DNA of 64,000 bases. It comes from Acrasis kona. Lineage: Eukaryota; Heterolobosea; Eutetramitea; Acrasida; Acrasidae. The stretch lies in contig JAOPGA020001714.1 of the NCBI GenBank assembly GCA_026419775.2, positions 1 to 64,000 on the forward strand. The letters are read 5' to 3'. A model generated the notes under the pieces. That model was given only the letters and a program-made list of their open reading frames with translations, searched no databases and had not been told where the DNA came from. The first letter of the stretch is position 1, and each line of letters begins with the position of its first letter. Below are positions 1 to 9,502 of this stretch, in pieces. Both the position numbers and the translations under genes were made by a program.

Positions 1-102
1 AGAAGAAAGACACAACAGAGTGCATTAGACTCCTTTGAGCAATCTAACAGTGAGCCGGCACACGAGGATACATCTGAGACTTCATATGCCAATAAAAATT
101 AG
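1..102 (+). CDS. 3' end of an unidentified gene (partial)
   Basis: The first 102 bases are open in frame 1 and end in TAG. The translation is polar and rich in S, E and Q, like the disordered tail of a nuclear or cytoplasmic protein. No domain can be recognised in so short a piece, and the rest lies outside the window. It could also be a chance open frame. Confidence 0.3.
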   Translation, partial: RRKTQQSALDSFEQSNSEPAHEDTSETSYANKN

Positions 103-699
103 AATCGACACCTGAAAACAAACAAGAGCTGATGGGAGGGTTTGATGGTGAAATTCCCTCTGGTTAGCAAGAACCGGACGCGGATCCAATTAGAGTCGCT
201 CACTTCGCTGCGGATTGTGGTAAAGCTTCAACAACAGACGAGAGTATGACATTACCCTTCAAGCTCACATAATTGTCAGAAGGTGGAGGTCATTGCGTTG
301 GATAATGAGGAACATGCGCTAACCGCAACTTTCAACCAGCATTATGATTCATTGGATGAATTTATCAAAGACATTCTTGCCAGAAGCGAGGGATAAATGA
401 AATGGATGAAGAATACTGATTAGAGTAAGCGTGTGTTAAGAAGTAGGTTCAATAAATAACATTCAAAGCTCATATTGTTTACGGTAGATTAATTAAATCT
501 TTTGTACATGAAGTCACTATATTTAATCTAAAGCGACAGATTCCCGAAAAACCGAAAGTTACATCATTGTGTAGCCCTTGATGAGTAGAGCATGATTCGT
601 TTTTGAAGTATCGAGCAACAGTCATTTCTGAGTGAGATATCTCGGTTTTTTATTTTTCAGATAGTTTTTTATTTTTCAGAAATTGTTTTTACTTTTCAG
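103..699. other. No confident gene; possible isolated 3' exon at 280-396
   Basis: Mostly stop-rich in all frames. On the plus strand an open stretch from 280 (just after a CAG acceptor-like triplet) to a TAA at 394-396 encodes about 38 acidic residues that look protein-like (ending in ILARSEG). It may be the last exon of a broken or intron-containing gene, but no upstream exon could be joined in frame. Confidence 0.2.
646..699 (+). repeat. Three tandem polypyrimidine-CAG units (candidate splice acceptors)
   Basis: Three near-copies of TTTTTTATTTTTCAG end at 660, 679 and 699, spaced 19-20 nt apart. Each is a good 3' splice site. The open frame that follows begins directly after the third copy at 700, so the unit probably serves as an acceptor array or arose by local duplication of one. 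Confidence 0.45.
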
Positions 700-1131
700 A
701 TATCCGCTATCAGATCAGGTGCAACTATTTTGGCATTTGCTAGTCAAGCAATCTTGGATGAAATCATACTGAGACAGAATCAAAGTAAGTCACACACAAC
801 ACACAAAAGTATTCAACATGTTATTGTAGTGGGTGGTGGAGGTCAGAGTGGAGGTGCTGTGCAGCAAACTCCAGAGCAGAAGGAGGCGTATGAGGAGATG
901 AAGCAGCAGAAGAGTAGGCGCGCTTTTAAGCAGTGGTTAGAGCGTGTGTGGTTGAATGAAATAGAGGGCGATCAGAAAGACGATTTGCAAGAATTAGTTC
1001 AAAAGATCTTCGATGACAATTACAGTGGACAAACATTTGCTGAAGTGACTGTTAATATCTTTTTGATACCCACTATTCGCCAGGAAAAATCAAAGCGATT
1101 GACTTGTTTTTTAAAAGCAAGTTTGGAGTAG
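700..1131 (+). CDS. Hypothetical protein, 5' exon(s) not found
   Basis: An open frame runs from the acceptor-like site at 699 to a TAG at 1129-1131. The first in-frame ATG is inside, so an upstream exon is expected. A GTAAGT donor at 785 and a TTGTAG acceptor at 829 could excise a 45-nt in-frame intron, which removes a poorly coding threonine-rich stretch and joins a hydrophobic helix (about 25 residues) to a glycine-rich linker and then a charged helical region (residues rich in K, E, Q). No family was recognised. It could be a small organelle or membrane protein. The 3' end is uncertain because coding character fades after about 1050. Confidence 0.35.
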   Translation: MSAIRSGATILAFASQAILDEIILRQNQSKSHTTHKSIQHVIVVGGGGQSGGAVQQTPEQKEAYEEMKQQKSRRAFKQWLERVWLNEIEGDQKDDLQELVQKIFDDNYSGQTFAEVTVNIFLIPTIRQEKSKRLTCFLKASLE

Positions 1132-1451
1132 TTATGAAAGAATAATTGGTGACGAGGAGATTAGGACTACTGAGTGGTCTTTGTTCCACTGATCGTGTTT
1201 TGCTTTCTTTGTACCTTCTTGATTTGCTGGCCTCTCCATTATAAACACTAATTAGATTTGGTACATTATCATTTAGAACATTAATATCCAACGGGTTGAT
1301 AGAAGGGTTTGGTTTCAGAATCACTAGAGCAATAGTGTGAAAGTGAACATTCTTCTTTGCTCAATGTAGAAGCTTAGCAACTGAACCACTAAATTTAAGA
1401 TTCATCTCCTAATTGTTCTTTCCAGACCGAAACAGAAGATTCACTTTCTCC
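1132..1451. other. No gene seen
   Basis: Open frames here are short and of poor composition on both strands. Nothing could be supported. Confidence 0.4.
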
Positions 1452-1817
1452 TCATCCATTTCTTTGATTATTCGATTTGCATTTTCTACTTTCTCTCCTT
1501 CCTTGTTGTAGCCGGCTAGAGACTGATCTTGGAAATTGGATCACCACTTGCAAGTATGGCATCGTACCACCTGAGGAAGAGACTGCAACCTTTCCTTTGT
1601 TGTGTAGAGTGACTTCGTATTGAGTGGAGGACTTGCGGGTAAGCACGGCATCTCCCTTCAAATTAATCTTTTCGTGAAGTGCAAAGTCTACAACAACAAC
1701 GCTCCTGATAAGTTGGCATTGCAGACTGGTAGTGATAGTTTGGGTGGTTCTGAAGCTTGTGGAAGACGGTGTGGATAAGTTGGTGAAGTAGAAGAAGTTG
1801 ACAATGTGAAATACCAT
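1452..1817 (-). pseudogene. Possible relic of a secreted/carbohydrate-binding-like protein
   Basis: A minus-strand open frame of 121 codons contains a serine/threonine-rich segment followed by a stretch with alternating hydrophobic residues around YEVTLHNKGKVAV. That loosely recalls the beta-sandwich repeats (CBM49-like) found in amoeboid protist cell-wall and adhesion proteins. The start is in doubt, there is no signal peptide in frame, and the C-terminus degenerates into basic low-complexity sequence. It could be a decayed gene, one exon of a larger gene, or chance. The assignment to CBM49 is weak inference. Confidence 0.2.
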
Positions 1818-2005
1818 TTGTCACTTTACTTGACAATAGCAACATGATAGTTTGGGACGTTCACTGATATCCACGAATCTGCACAATAGTACTTAAGCAA
1901 GTGAAGCCGATTATTACAGACGAAGATTTATTATCGCTTCACTCGAATACTTGAATCATTCAAGGCTCTCATGTGGACCCAAAGAGACAAAAAAACTTAA
2001 AAGAG

Positions 2006-2088
2006 CTCCCCAACCTGGGCTCGAACCAGGGACCTGCAGATTAACAGTCTGACGCTCTATTTCATATAACCGACTGAGCCATTGGGGA
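2006..2088 (-). tRNA. tRNA-Asn (GTT) with a 9-nt enlarged D-loop
   Basis: The minus strand folds into a cloverleaf. The acceptor stem TCCCCAA pairs perfectly with TTGGGGA, D-stem GCTC pairs with GAGC, the anticodon loop is CTGTTAA (anticodon GTT) and the T-arm is CCTGG-TTCGAGC-CCAGG. The gene is 83 nt instead of about 74 because the D-loop (2058-2075) is 18 nt rather than 9: an extra TATGAAATA follows the normal AGTCGGTTA. There is no insertion at the canonical 37/38 intron position. T runs downstream (1999-2002 and 1989-1995 on the plus strand as A) fit Pol III termination. One mismatch (T27-C43) closes the anticodon stem. Confidence 0.9.
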
Positions 2089-2527
2089 TATATTATTGAT
2101 TCGAATTTTTTTAATATGTTATTTGTACTTTGTACAATGATGAGTAAATTTTATCGAAATGGAAACGGCCCCAACACAATTAAATTTTTTGATTAAAAAT
2201 AACACCTTCACACAAGAGACGTTGTTCAACAGTGATTCCGGTCCGCATGAATCAATTTGACTACATGATGTCACAAAGTCACCCATGTTTGTTCATGATT
2301 ATTCTTTGAATCAGTGGCATTTGGCCCTACGGCGGAGCTGCGGTTCTTTTTTCAACGGAATAGAGAGTACATAAATACCATTATTCCGTTTTTTGTCTCA
2401 ACGTGCCATCCATTTTTGTGGTTCTTGACAAAAGTGACATTTGACATAATAATTATCAAAATCTTTCCCAATAAGTACCTGGTGGTGAATGAAAGACAGA
2501 AATATAAAACTTAAGAGTTAACGTCTC
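2089..2527. other. Intergenic, likely promoter region of the Cache sensor gene
   Basis: No coding frame of good composition. The stretch is AT-rich and lies between tRNA-Asn and the next plus-strand start codon. Confidence 0.4.
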
Positions 2528-4318
2528 ATGAGCAGCACGCCGATAACACCAATCACACCTGCGAGTGCTGCATCGAGCACCTCTGATGTGTTTCTCACAT
2601 TCAAGAATGAAGATAAAAACATCAAGTCGCATCAAGAGTCCTACACAGATACACAAGCACTAGTGACACGATTCAAGAGTAGTGGCACATGCAATCGATT
2701 ATGCTCCATGTGCGTACTTCTGCCCATCATTTACGTAATTCAAATCATTACGGTGGTGACCATCGTGTGGGCCATTGGGTTCTCAATGTCTTACACTAGC
2801 ATTTCTAGAGTCGCGGATAAGCTCGAGGATCAGATATCCGCTGGTATCATACAACAGTGCTCGTTGATTTTATCTACGCCACCCTTGATCAACAATGTGA
2901 TTTTGAACTCCATGACCGTCACTCCGTATACCGAGAACTCTATGAGGGCCATTATTGGACCTTTGTACTTTGGTTCCGCCAACACCCAAACAACACTAGG
3001 TGCTAAGCCATCTATATTTGGTGTGTATGTGGGAACTGCAAAAGACGAGTTTTACTCTTACACTCCAAACAGAAGGCCCCAGTTCTCTGATTACCAATGG
3101 AAGCCTGGTAAAGACAATGCAACACAGACTTGGCGTACAAGTAACGTGACTGGTATCCTCATCGGTAATCCGTATGATTATGACGATAGTTATTTCCCGA
3201 CAAGAAGGCCTTGGTATATACAAGCCGCGAGAGCAATGAAGCCGACGTGGACAGATTTGTACGTAGATGCTTTTTCAGAGGTTTTGACGATTACTGCATC
3301 TGCTCCATTTATTGTTAATAATACTGTTGTTGCGGTTGCTTCTGTTGATTATAACATCAATTTGATAAATACATTTTTGCAACAACTAAGCACAACCGAC
3401 AACGGATTGTGCTTCATTGTAAATAGCGAAGGTTATTTGATAGGTGCTTCACGTGGTAAGATTCTGAATGACGAATATGATTTGCTTCGCGCAAACGAAA
3501 CGAGTAATCCTGTTGTAAACTCCATAACCAACTACATACAAGGACTAGAAAAACCAGGGACCACGTACAAGGCGTACCCAACTATAGCAGGAAAGAAGTA
3601 CTGGGTTGCAGTTTCTACATTTGATAGTGAGTTAGCATGGAGTGTTGTTGTGGTCATTCCGGATGACGACATCATGCATCAAGTATACCAAAGTATAGGT
3701 ATTGTAGCCGGTGCTACAGGAGCATGTTTAGTCGTTTTCATATTGTTTGCTTTATTATTCATATCGTTTGTAGTGGCGCCACTTAATAAATTAGACACCC
3801 AGATGAGGAAAGTGTCTGGTGCATCCTTCGACCAAACCGAGGACAAGTATTCTCCACTATATGAAATCAGAAACATTCAATTTTCATTCTTCATGATGGT
3901 GAGATCCCTACGTACCATTGTGAAGAGGATCATGGCACAGGACATTAAACTTCGCTCGTGCATAGATGCCATGCCATTTTTCATTGTTGTAATTAATGGC
4001 AACGGCGGAGTCACCAACACCAATGCAGCATTTGACGAAGTGTTTGAGGAACCATCAAAACATTTTCTTGTTAACAATTTATTTGAAGAGGATCTGACTA
4101 GTGATTTCTTTAAGAATAAAGAGACTATAGACGGAACGATGCGTCCACGCAATAACAAGTTGATGCCTGTCCAAGTAACCATCAAGAAGCTCACAAGATC
4201 AAGTCCGCTTGGAGACCTTCCACAAATGGAGGGAGAAGCAGCAGAGGAAGACTACATTCTCATCATAAGGGACAAATCAAATGATAATGGAGTTAAAGTT
4301 GAGGACAAGTCACAATGA
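2528..4318 (+). CDS. Membrane sensor with extracellular Cache domain, HAMP-like linker and PAS domain
   Basis: Intronless, 596 aa. A disordered N-terminus is followed by a first TM at about residues 62-86, a large extracellular region (about 90-385) with the double-Cache hallmarks RRPWYIQAAR and a following beta-strand AFIV/VAVASVDYN block, a second TM at about 390-413, a HAMP-like segment beginning VVAPLNKL, and a PAS-like domain from about 475 (RSCIDAMPFFIVVINGNG). Cache domains bind small extracellular ligands. Such proteins usually end in a cyclase, kinase or phosphodiesterase, but this one stops after the PAS fold with no catalytic output, so it may signal through a partner. The start is the first ATG of the frame. 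The Cache call is confident, the HAMP and PAS calls moderate. Confidence 0.85.
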   Translation: MSSTPITPITPASAASSTSDVFLTFKNEDKNIKSHQESYTDTQALVTRFKSSGTCNRLCSMCVLLPIIYVIQIITVVTIVWAIGFSMSYTSISRVADKLEDQISAGIIQQCSLILSTPPLINNVILNSMTVTPYTENSMRAIIGPLYFGSANTQTTLGAKPSIFGVYVGTAKDEFYSYTPNRRPQFSDYQWKPGKDNATQTWRTSNVTGILIGNPYDYDDSYFPTRRPWYIQAARAMKPTWTDLYVDAFSEVLTITASAPFIVNNTVVAVASVDYNINLINTFLQQLSTTDNGLCFIVNSEGYLIGASRGKILNDEYDLLRANETSNPVVNSITNYIQGLEKPGTTYKAYPTIAGKKYWVAVSTFDSELAWSVVVVIPDDDIMHQVYQSIGIVAGATGACLVVFILFALLFISFVVAPLNKLDTQMRKVSGASFDQTEDKYSPLYEIRNIQFSFFMMVRSLRTIVKRIMAQDIKLRSCIDAMPFFIVVINGNGGVTNTNAAFDEVFEEPSKHFLVNNLFEEDLTSDFFKNKETIDGTMRPRNNKLMPVQVTIKKLTRSSPLGDLPQMEGEAAEEDYILIIRDKSNDNGVKVEDKSQ

Positions 4319-4393
4319 ACTAAACAAAAAGAAATGAATTCATAAATGCATAAAAACAAATAAAGAAATACACTTTACATAAATGTTTTTTAT

Positions 4394-5236
4394 TCAACTT
4401 TCAACATCCGGATGATAAGAAAACTTCTCGCAGAATGTAACAGCTTTCTGGTACACTTTACGTTGCCTTGGGTTTGGTTCTGTTCCCCATGTGATCTTAT
4501 TACAAGAAGTACATTTTGCAAAAAAGTCTGAAAGATGTTAGAGTGGTCTAGGATGTAAATACTTACCATTTTCTCGATATGTATTTTCATCAACTTCAGC
4601 TTTTATTTTTTCCTTGTCTTCTCGGTTAAACCTCTGCATGGCGCCGTTACAGGCTGTACATCTGCTAAACATTCGATCGATGTAGAAGCGTAATTTGAAA
4701 TGGTTCACAACGTCAACCAATTGAGGGTCCCTTCCTTTGACCTTAACGTGATAGTAGTTATAGTGATAAGAATTGGTTTCGTCCTCAAGATCATCGGAGA
4801 CCATTTCAATCTTTTCCAAGATTTGGTCAGCGGTGAGAGGGGACTTCCGCTTTACTTCGTGTTCAAAGAGAAAAGGACTATTTATTTGTTGCTCAGTAAC
4901 TACATTACTCATGGCGCCATTGTTCTGCTTTGCATTTTCTAACATTTCGTTTAATTTCTTTAATTTATCCTGTCTCAGAGCATGATTTTTATGGATTAAA
5001 TCTATCGCAGCAGCAGATTTTATTGACCCAGTAATGATTATCCTATTTTCTTTTCTTGCCAGATATAGAACGTAATTATGGGTGTAATTCCTATCAAATA
5101 GTATATCTACCCCAAGCACTCGTCTATTCATGATTAGTGCCTTCAAAAAATATACTTACAAGTGCTTAGCTATTCCTGGAAGGGAGTTGTCAACAATGTA
5201 CTTTGCATCATTCCCAAGTTGATCTGTTTGCGTCAT
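4394..5236 (-). CDS. Mut7-C RNase-domain family protein
   Basis: Three exons on the minus strand: 5160-5236, 4567-5123 and 4394-4527, separated by introns of 36 and 39 nt with GTAAGT donors; 255 aa. After joining, the start reads KYIVDNSLPGIAKHL-RVLGVDILFDRNY, the signature of the Mut7-C fold (a PIN-like RNase domain fused to exonuclease in mut-7 and free-standing in prokaryotes). The end carries two zinc-knuckle pairs, CTACNG and CTSCNK-ITWG, also typical of this family. A lysine-rich helical insertion sits in the middle. It is probably an RNA-binding or RNA-cleaving protein; the catalytic activity is inferred from the family only. Its stop lies 75 bp from the stop of the convergent Cache sensor gene. 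Confidence 0.75.
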
Positions 5237-5677
5237 TTTTGTTTGTAAATGTTCGCAGATCGAGTTTATTCAGTGAATGAAGTAGCCCCGGGTAGTTGTT
5301 CCAAGGTAGGATGATTCCTTTAAATTTTGATAATTTTCAAAGTAGAGGCTATGTGCTGTCAAACTGCTCCTTTTGTGCCTCTATTGACCTAGAGTTTTAG
5401 CTATTGAGTTCATCGACCAGTACAGCAATGCATCAGGAGCGAATGCTTTGAGATCATTGCATCACCCAAAGGTAATGATCAGTTATTAATAATTGGAGCT
5501 AATAATAAATTCAGAGTTCAAAGCCAAGTTTCTAAGATATCCATTTATTATAATATATGATATATATAATTTAGGGGATGTGAACTGTTATAGAATGTTA
5601 GATTGACACCAATATACTTTCAGGTCAACTCAAGTGTGTGAGTTTACCTTCCATCTTGTAACCAAACCTAATGCAAC
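5237..5677. other. Intergenic, divergent promoter region
   Basis: This lies between two divergent start codons. It is AT-rich, with a tract of TATATAT-type sequence near 5555-5570. No coding frame is supported. Confidence 0.4.
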
Positions 5678-7424
5678 ATGTCCAATACAATCCAATACCT
5701 TCATCCCAAACATTCTCACACGGGCAGTATTGATCTAGATTCCCTAACATTAGACCACAACGATCTATCGGATGCCACAAAAGCACAACTCGCGTCTTCT
5801 ATCAGTCATGATAACATTTATGCACTAAACCTACAAAGAAGAGCTGCATCAGAGAGCATGCCAATAACACACGACCTGCAACTAAACCCGGACGGCTCTG
5901 TTGTTAGCACCCCCAGCAAATTAAGAACGCCAAAGAAGTCTTTACTAAAAAAAAGCATCTCTCAGGATGTCCTCAACAGTGAGGAGGACACGCAAAGTCA
6001 ACTCCGCGCGAAGCGAAACAGACTCTCGAAATCAGTTTCCTTCCATGATCAGGTCGAACTCGTCGAGATTAACGACGAGGACAATAACGAAAACGAGCAG
6101 CACAATAACCAGACTAGCGGTGAAAACAGTCCGCAAGTAATTAGAAAGAACCCATCTCCACGTGGGTCAGCCACCAAGAGGTTCGTTCAGTTGACCGAGA
6201 CAGAAGAATATGATTTTGACAAGGAAGATGCCAAGTTCAGAGCATCTCAAAAGGGCAGGATCCTCAACGTAGAGGCCGGTAAAATTGGAGCTGCATTCAA
6301 CTTTGCATGGATCATTGCAATCGTCTGCGTGGTGATTAGCGTCATCATTGCTACTTTAGTAATCATCATATCTCTTGTAGTCCTCAGCGGTAAATGTTCC
6401 GCTCCTCTCGAAAACAAATACATTAGCATCAAAAAACACTCTTATCCTCTTTCATGGGACTCCTCGGATCAAAGAATACAAAATTTAATCATCAAAACAA
6501 CTGGTGATGTGAGATTGTTCACCAACCAGCAGAACAGCACTGGCGTCAACAACATCAACATTGTCATCACACATTTTTCGGTCACTCAGAAGAAACAAAA
6601 GTACAAGCAGGATAACGTGGCCTACACTGTTGAGGATCAAACACTAAGCATTGAAATAACAGTATGTTGCATTTTAAAATCAAAAATCCTAACACTGACA
6701 GGAAAGGTATGATGTTTTGGCGGGACTCGAAGGAATATGGGCGGGACATTTATGTAGCGGAAGTCACGTTGATGTATACTTACCTTACTATCCAGGTTCA
6801 CATTTTCACACCGTGTCAACAAGCAGCGTCATGCAAGGAGACGTTCTGGTCAACCTCACAACACCAAATAATTATCACACATCCATCTCCAACTTTACGG
6901 CATTCAGCGCCTTGGGTGATGTTAGTTTGGACTCAGTCCAGGTCAGATCAAACCTAAAAATAGATTCCTCAAACTCCGCCATCAACTTGACACGAGTCAT
7001 CTTGTCCGGAAACGCTTCGATAGCATCATTGACGAAACCAGTTTACATTGAAGGGTTGCAGACGTTTAATGACATGCCATTAAAGTTGGACGTTACGAAC
7101 AAATTATCGAACATTTTTATTGGAATGGGATCAAACATCACCAACGCACAAATCAACACCATCAGCACGACGACCGGAGCCATTACATTACAAGTGGACC
7201 CATCCTCATTATGCGCCGTTTCGTCATTTGATTTGAAGAACAGTCAATACACAACAAGGAAGGTACTTTTGGTTGTCCCTGAACATTCTTTGGATCTCGC
7301 CGTTGATACTTTACATTACAAGGCAGGAGTTCTGAGAAGTTTGAATTGTGAAGGATTTTTTTATGGTAAAAGTAATTTCTTTTCTGCGAGTGGTACCGGT
7401 AATGTGACTCTTGAAGTCCGGTAG
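5678..7424 (+). CDS. Single-pass membrane protein with adhesin-like beta-rich ectodomain
   Basis: Two exons, 5678-6661 and 6702-7424, joined over a 40-nt GTATGT...CTAACACTGACAG intron in phase 0; 568 aa. The N-terminal 200 residues are disordered and serine, lysine and acid rich (cytoplasmic tail). A strong TM spans about residues 207-240. The C-terminal 320 residues are rich in alternating hydrophobic, Asn, Ser and Thr residues with NxS/T sites, and look like a beta-helix or DUF4097-type putative adhesin. With no cleavable signal before the TM, it should be type II with the beta domain outside. The adhesin comparison is inference from composition and repeat pattern, not a motif. Confidence 0.8.
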
Positions 7425-7680
7425 AGATTTCCATCTTGGTTACAAAAATAGAATGTAAATTGTAAAAAAATATTAATGATAATGTGTTGTTCTTCTTGAA
7501 TTTTCTCATTGTTTTATGTTATCGGTTACTGTCAATAACAAAAGAACTGTTTGTAAAGACGTGTTTTGTCAATCAGGAAGATAATTCTTTTATTTACTAC
7601 AATTGAATCTTGATTTATTCTCTTTGTGGCTGTATAAAATTTTAAAATGGGCATTAATTTATTTCAACATTTAAACTCTT

Positions 7681-8397
7681 CTAACCTTCAGCCTTTTTTA
7701 TTGCCTCCGATGCACTGTGCTTCAATAGGTCCGCTTTGTTGAAATGTTTATCAATTGGAAGACGAATGTGAATGTCCTTCATGGTTGCAACACGAATGAC
7801 GGCTTGTATCGCAGAAATGTCAATAATGTGCCCTCCACGCTTTCTGTCCTCCGAAATAAAGTGCCAGTGGTGACCCGCCACTGATATGCCTTGCGAGAAC
7901 TCCGGAGATCTGATTCCAACAACTGTTCCCACAAGTCTATCGAATCGAAAAGTAGGTTGATTGTTAGTCACCTCTGCCAAGCCTTTGTAGGGTTTGCTCT
8001 GCTTCGGTACCGTTCTTACTATAATGTCTTCAAACTCGCCATCCATTCTGATTGCGATAAAATTGTTGTTTTGATCAGGAGTGTGTTCTAGTATCAATTC
8101 TTGTAATTGTAGTTTATTCGATCGGCATAGTGTGTTAAATGATTTTTCTTCTTTGAAGAATGTAACCGCTGCAAATGGAGAAGTAGAGGAATCGGATACT
8201 CTTCTTGCCGAACCATCGCTTCTCATTTGGTAGAATTCACCATCGAACGCGATCATTTCCCCATCCAATTCTTCAAATGTGCCCACTCCAAAATCTCCCT
8301 TGGATTTAATTTCCTCAATCGATATGCCCCCATCATATAATCCTGCCATCAGAGCACTCAATACAGAGTATTGATACAAGGTATTATTGTCTGTCAT
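7681..8397 (-). CDS. Alpha-acetolactate decarboxylase (bacterial type)
   Basis: Intronless, 238 aa, the usual length for the bacterial BudA/AlsD family. The start resembles bacterial enzymes (LYQYSVLSALMAGLYDGG then GDFGVGTFEELDGEMI), and the metal site is intact: GHHWHFISEDRKRGGHIID supplies the zinc-binding His-x-His and the third His. The enzyme converts 2-acetolactate to acetoin and CO2. No signal or transit peptide is visible, so it should be cytosolic. Eukaryotes generally lack it, so acquisition from bacteria is likely. Flanking genes are eukaryotic in style and the codon use is not obviously different, so this does not look like contamination. Confidence 0.93.
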   Translation of the reverse strand: MTDNNTLYQYSVLSALMAGLYDGGISIEEIKSKGDFGVGTFEELDGEMIAFDGEFYQMRSDGSARRVSDSSTSPFAAVTFFKEEKSFNTLCRSNKLQLQELILEHTPDQNNNFIAIRMDGEFEDIIVRTVPKQSKPYKGLAEVTNNQPTFRFDRLVGTVVGIRSPEFSQGISVAGHHWHFISEDRKRGGHIIDISAIQAVIRVATMKDIHIRLPIDKHFNKADLLKHSASEAIKKAEG

Positions 8398-8600
8398 ATT
8401 TTTGATTTCGTAACATTACACAACCAACATTTAATCCCGCAACATGAGCTCGTACTCCCATAAACACAATTCGTTCTTTACGTTGGATTGTAACACTAGA
8501 CCCAATCGAGCAAGTGAGTTTGTATATATTGCCCAGTTCATAGAAAAGGGAAGAGAAATGAAGAGAATGACATTCAAGAACAGAAGTTCAATCACAAGTT

Positions 8601-9302
8601 TTATTTTTTGGTAGGTTGGCTATACATTATGTCTGTTCTCAATATATATTTCGTTCCTGAATGCAGTTTCTCACCTTCGTGAAGCATGTCCCTGTCTTCT
8701 TGTAAAAATACAATTGCTGTGCCAGCTGATGGATCAATTGATTTAGTGATCTTGTCTTTCTTAATAAAGTTTGTGGCACCTCCTTCAAACTCATCCTTGT
8801 CGTTGAGGTAAAGCATGAATGTAAGGAATGACCTGCGCCTTACTGGAGAATAGGGATCTCTTGGCTCCCTGTAAGCTCCATCTGTGTGTCTTCCAAAGTA
8901 ATGACCTTCCGTGTATTTGCAGTACCTCCACCTGGGGTTCAAATGAGACAATGTCCATTCGCCTTCATCATAACCAACATAATGCAACTTTTCTGGAATT
9001 AAATGTGCGCATCTTTGGAATAGTAGGTCGCAAAGATCCTTATCATCGCTTATCATTCTGTCATTTAATCTGTCGTTATACAAATGGCAAAAAGTATCAG
9101 CTCTTTCGAAACCAAACCTTTCACATTCGTTAATAAGTGTTTTGCATTCATTTTTAGATAGTAAATTCACTAGTAGAAATGCCGGCTTTCCATCTCTCTG
9201 CACCTCTTTTATATCAATTCGCTTTACAGTTTCTTCTACTCTAAATCGGTCATACACAGTGGGTAGTATGGGTGGGTAGTTTGGCATGTTGTTTTGTTTC
9301 AA
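8601..9302 (-). CDS. 2-oxoglutarate/Fe(II) oxygenase, prolyl-4-hydroxylase family
   Basis: Intronless, 233 aa. The jelly-roll core carries the iron-binding HxD (GRHTDGAYRE), the FLTFMLYLND strand, EGGATNF, and a distal His (MLHEGEKLHSG) followed by the 2-oxoglutarate Lys/Arg region (TKYILRTDI). The N-terminal part (LVNLLSKNECKTLINECE) matches P4Hc-domain proteins. There is no signal peptide, so it is probably cytosolic or nuclear like the HIF-type or plant-like short P4H enzymes. Either Met1 or Met6 could be the start. The substrate is unknown. Confidence 0.85.
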   Translation of the reverse strand: MKQNNMPNYPPILPTVYDRFRVEETVKRIDIKEVQRDGKPAFLLVNLLSKNECKTLINECERFGFERADTFCHLYNDRLNDRMISDDKDLCDLLFQRCAHLIPEKLHYVGYDEGEWTLSHLNPRWRYCKYTEGHYFGRHTDGAYREPRDPYSPVRRRSFLTFMLYLNDKDEFEGGATNFIKKDKITKSIDPSAGTAIVFLQEDRDMLHEGEKLHSGTKYILRTDIMYSQPTKK

Positions 9303-9424
9303 TAGTACGAATCATTGAACTTCAAATGAACTGCACCTTACAAAGTTGTCAAGGAATTTCATTACTCAATATAGAGCTAGTTGGCTAGTAACGTATACTA
9401 TATAACCTGCCCGTTAACCAAATT

Positions 9425-9497
9425 GCCGGGTTAGCTCAGTTGGAAGAGCGCGAGACTTCTAATCTCGAGGTCGTGGGTTCGAGACCCACATTCGGTA
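9425..9497 (+). tRNA. tRNA-Arg (TCT)
   Basis: A standard 73-nt cloverleaf. D-stem GCTC/GAGC, anticodon arm CGAGA-CTTCTAA-TCTCG (anticodon TCT) and T-arm GTGGG-TTCGAGA-CCCAC are all perfect. The acceptor stem GCCGGGT/ATTCGGT has G-U wobbles. There is no intron. A run of five T follows immediately at 9498-9502. Confidence 0.95.
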
Positions 9498-9502
9498 TTT
9501 TT
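9498..9502 (+). terminator. Pol III terminator of tRNA-Arg
   Basis: Five consecutive T directly after the discriminator base. Confidence 0.7.
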
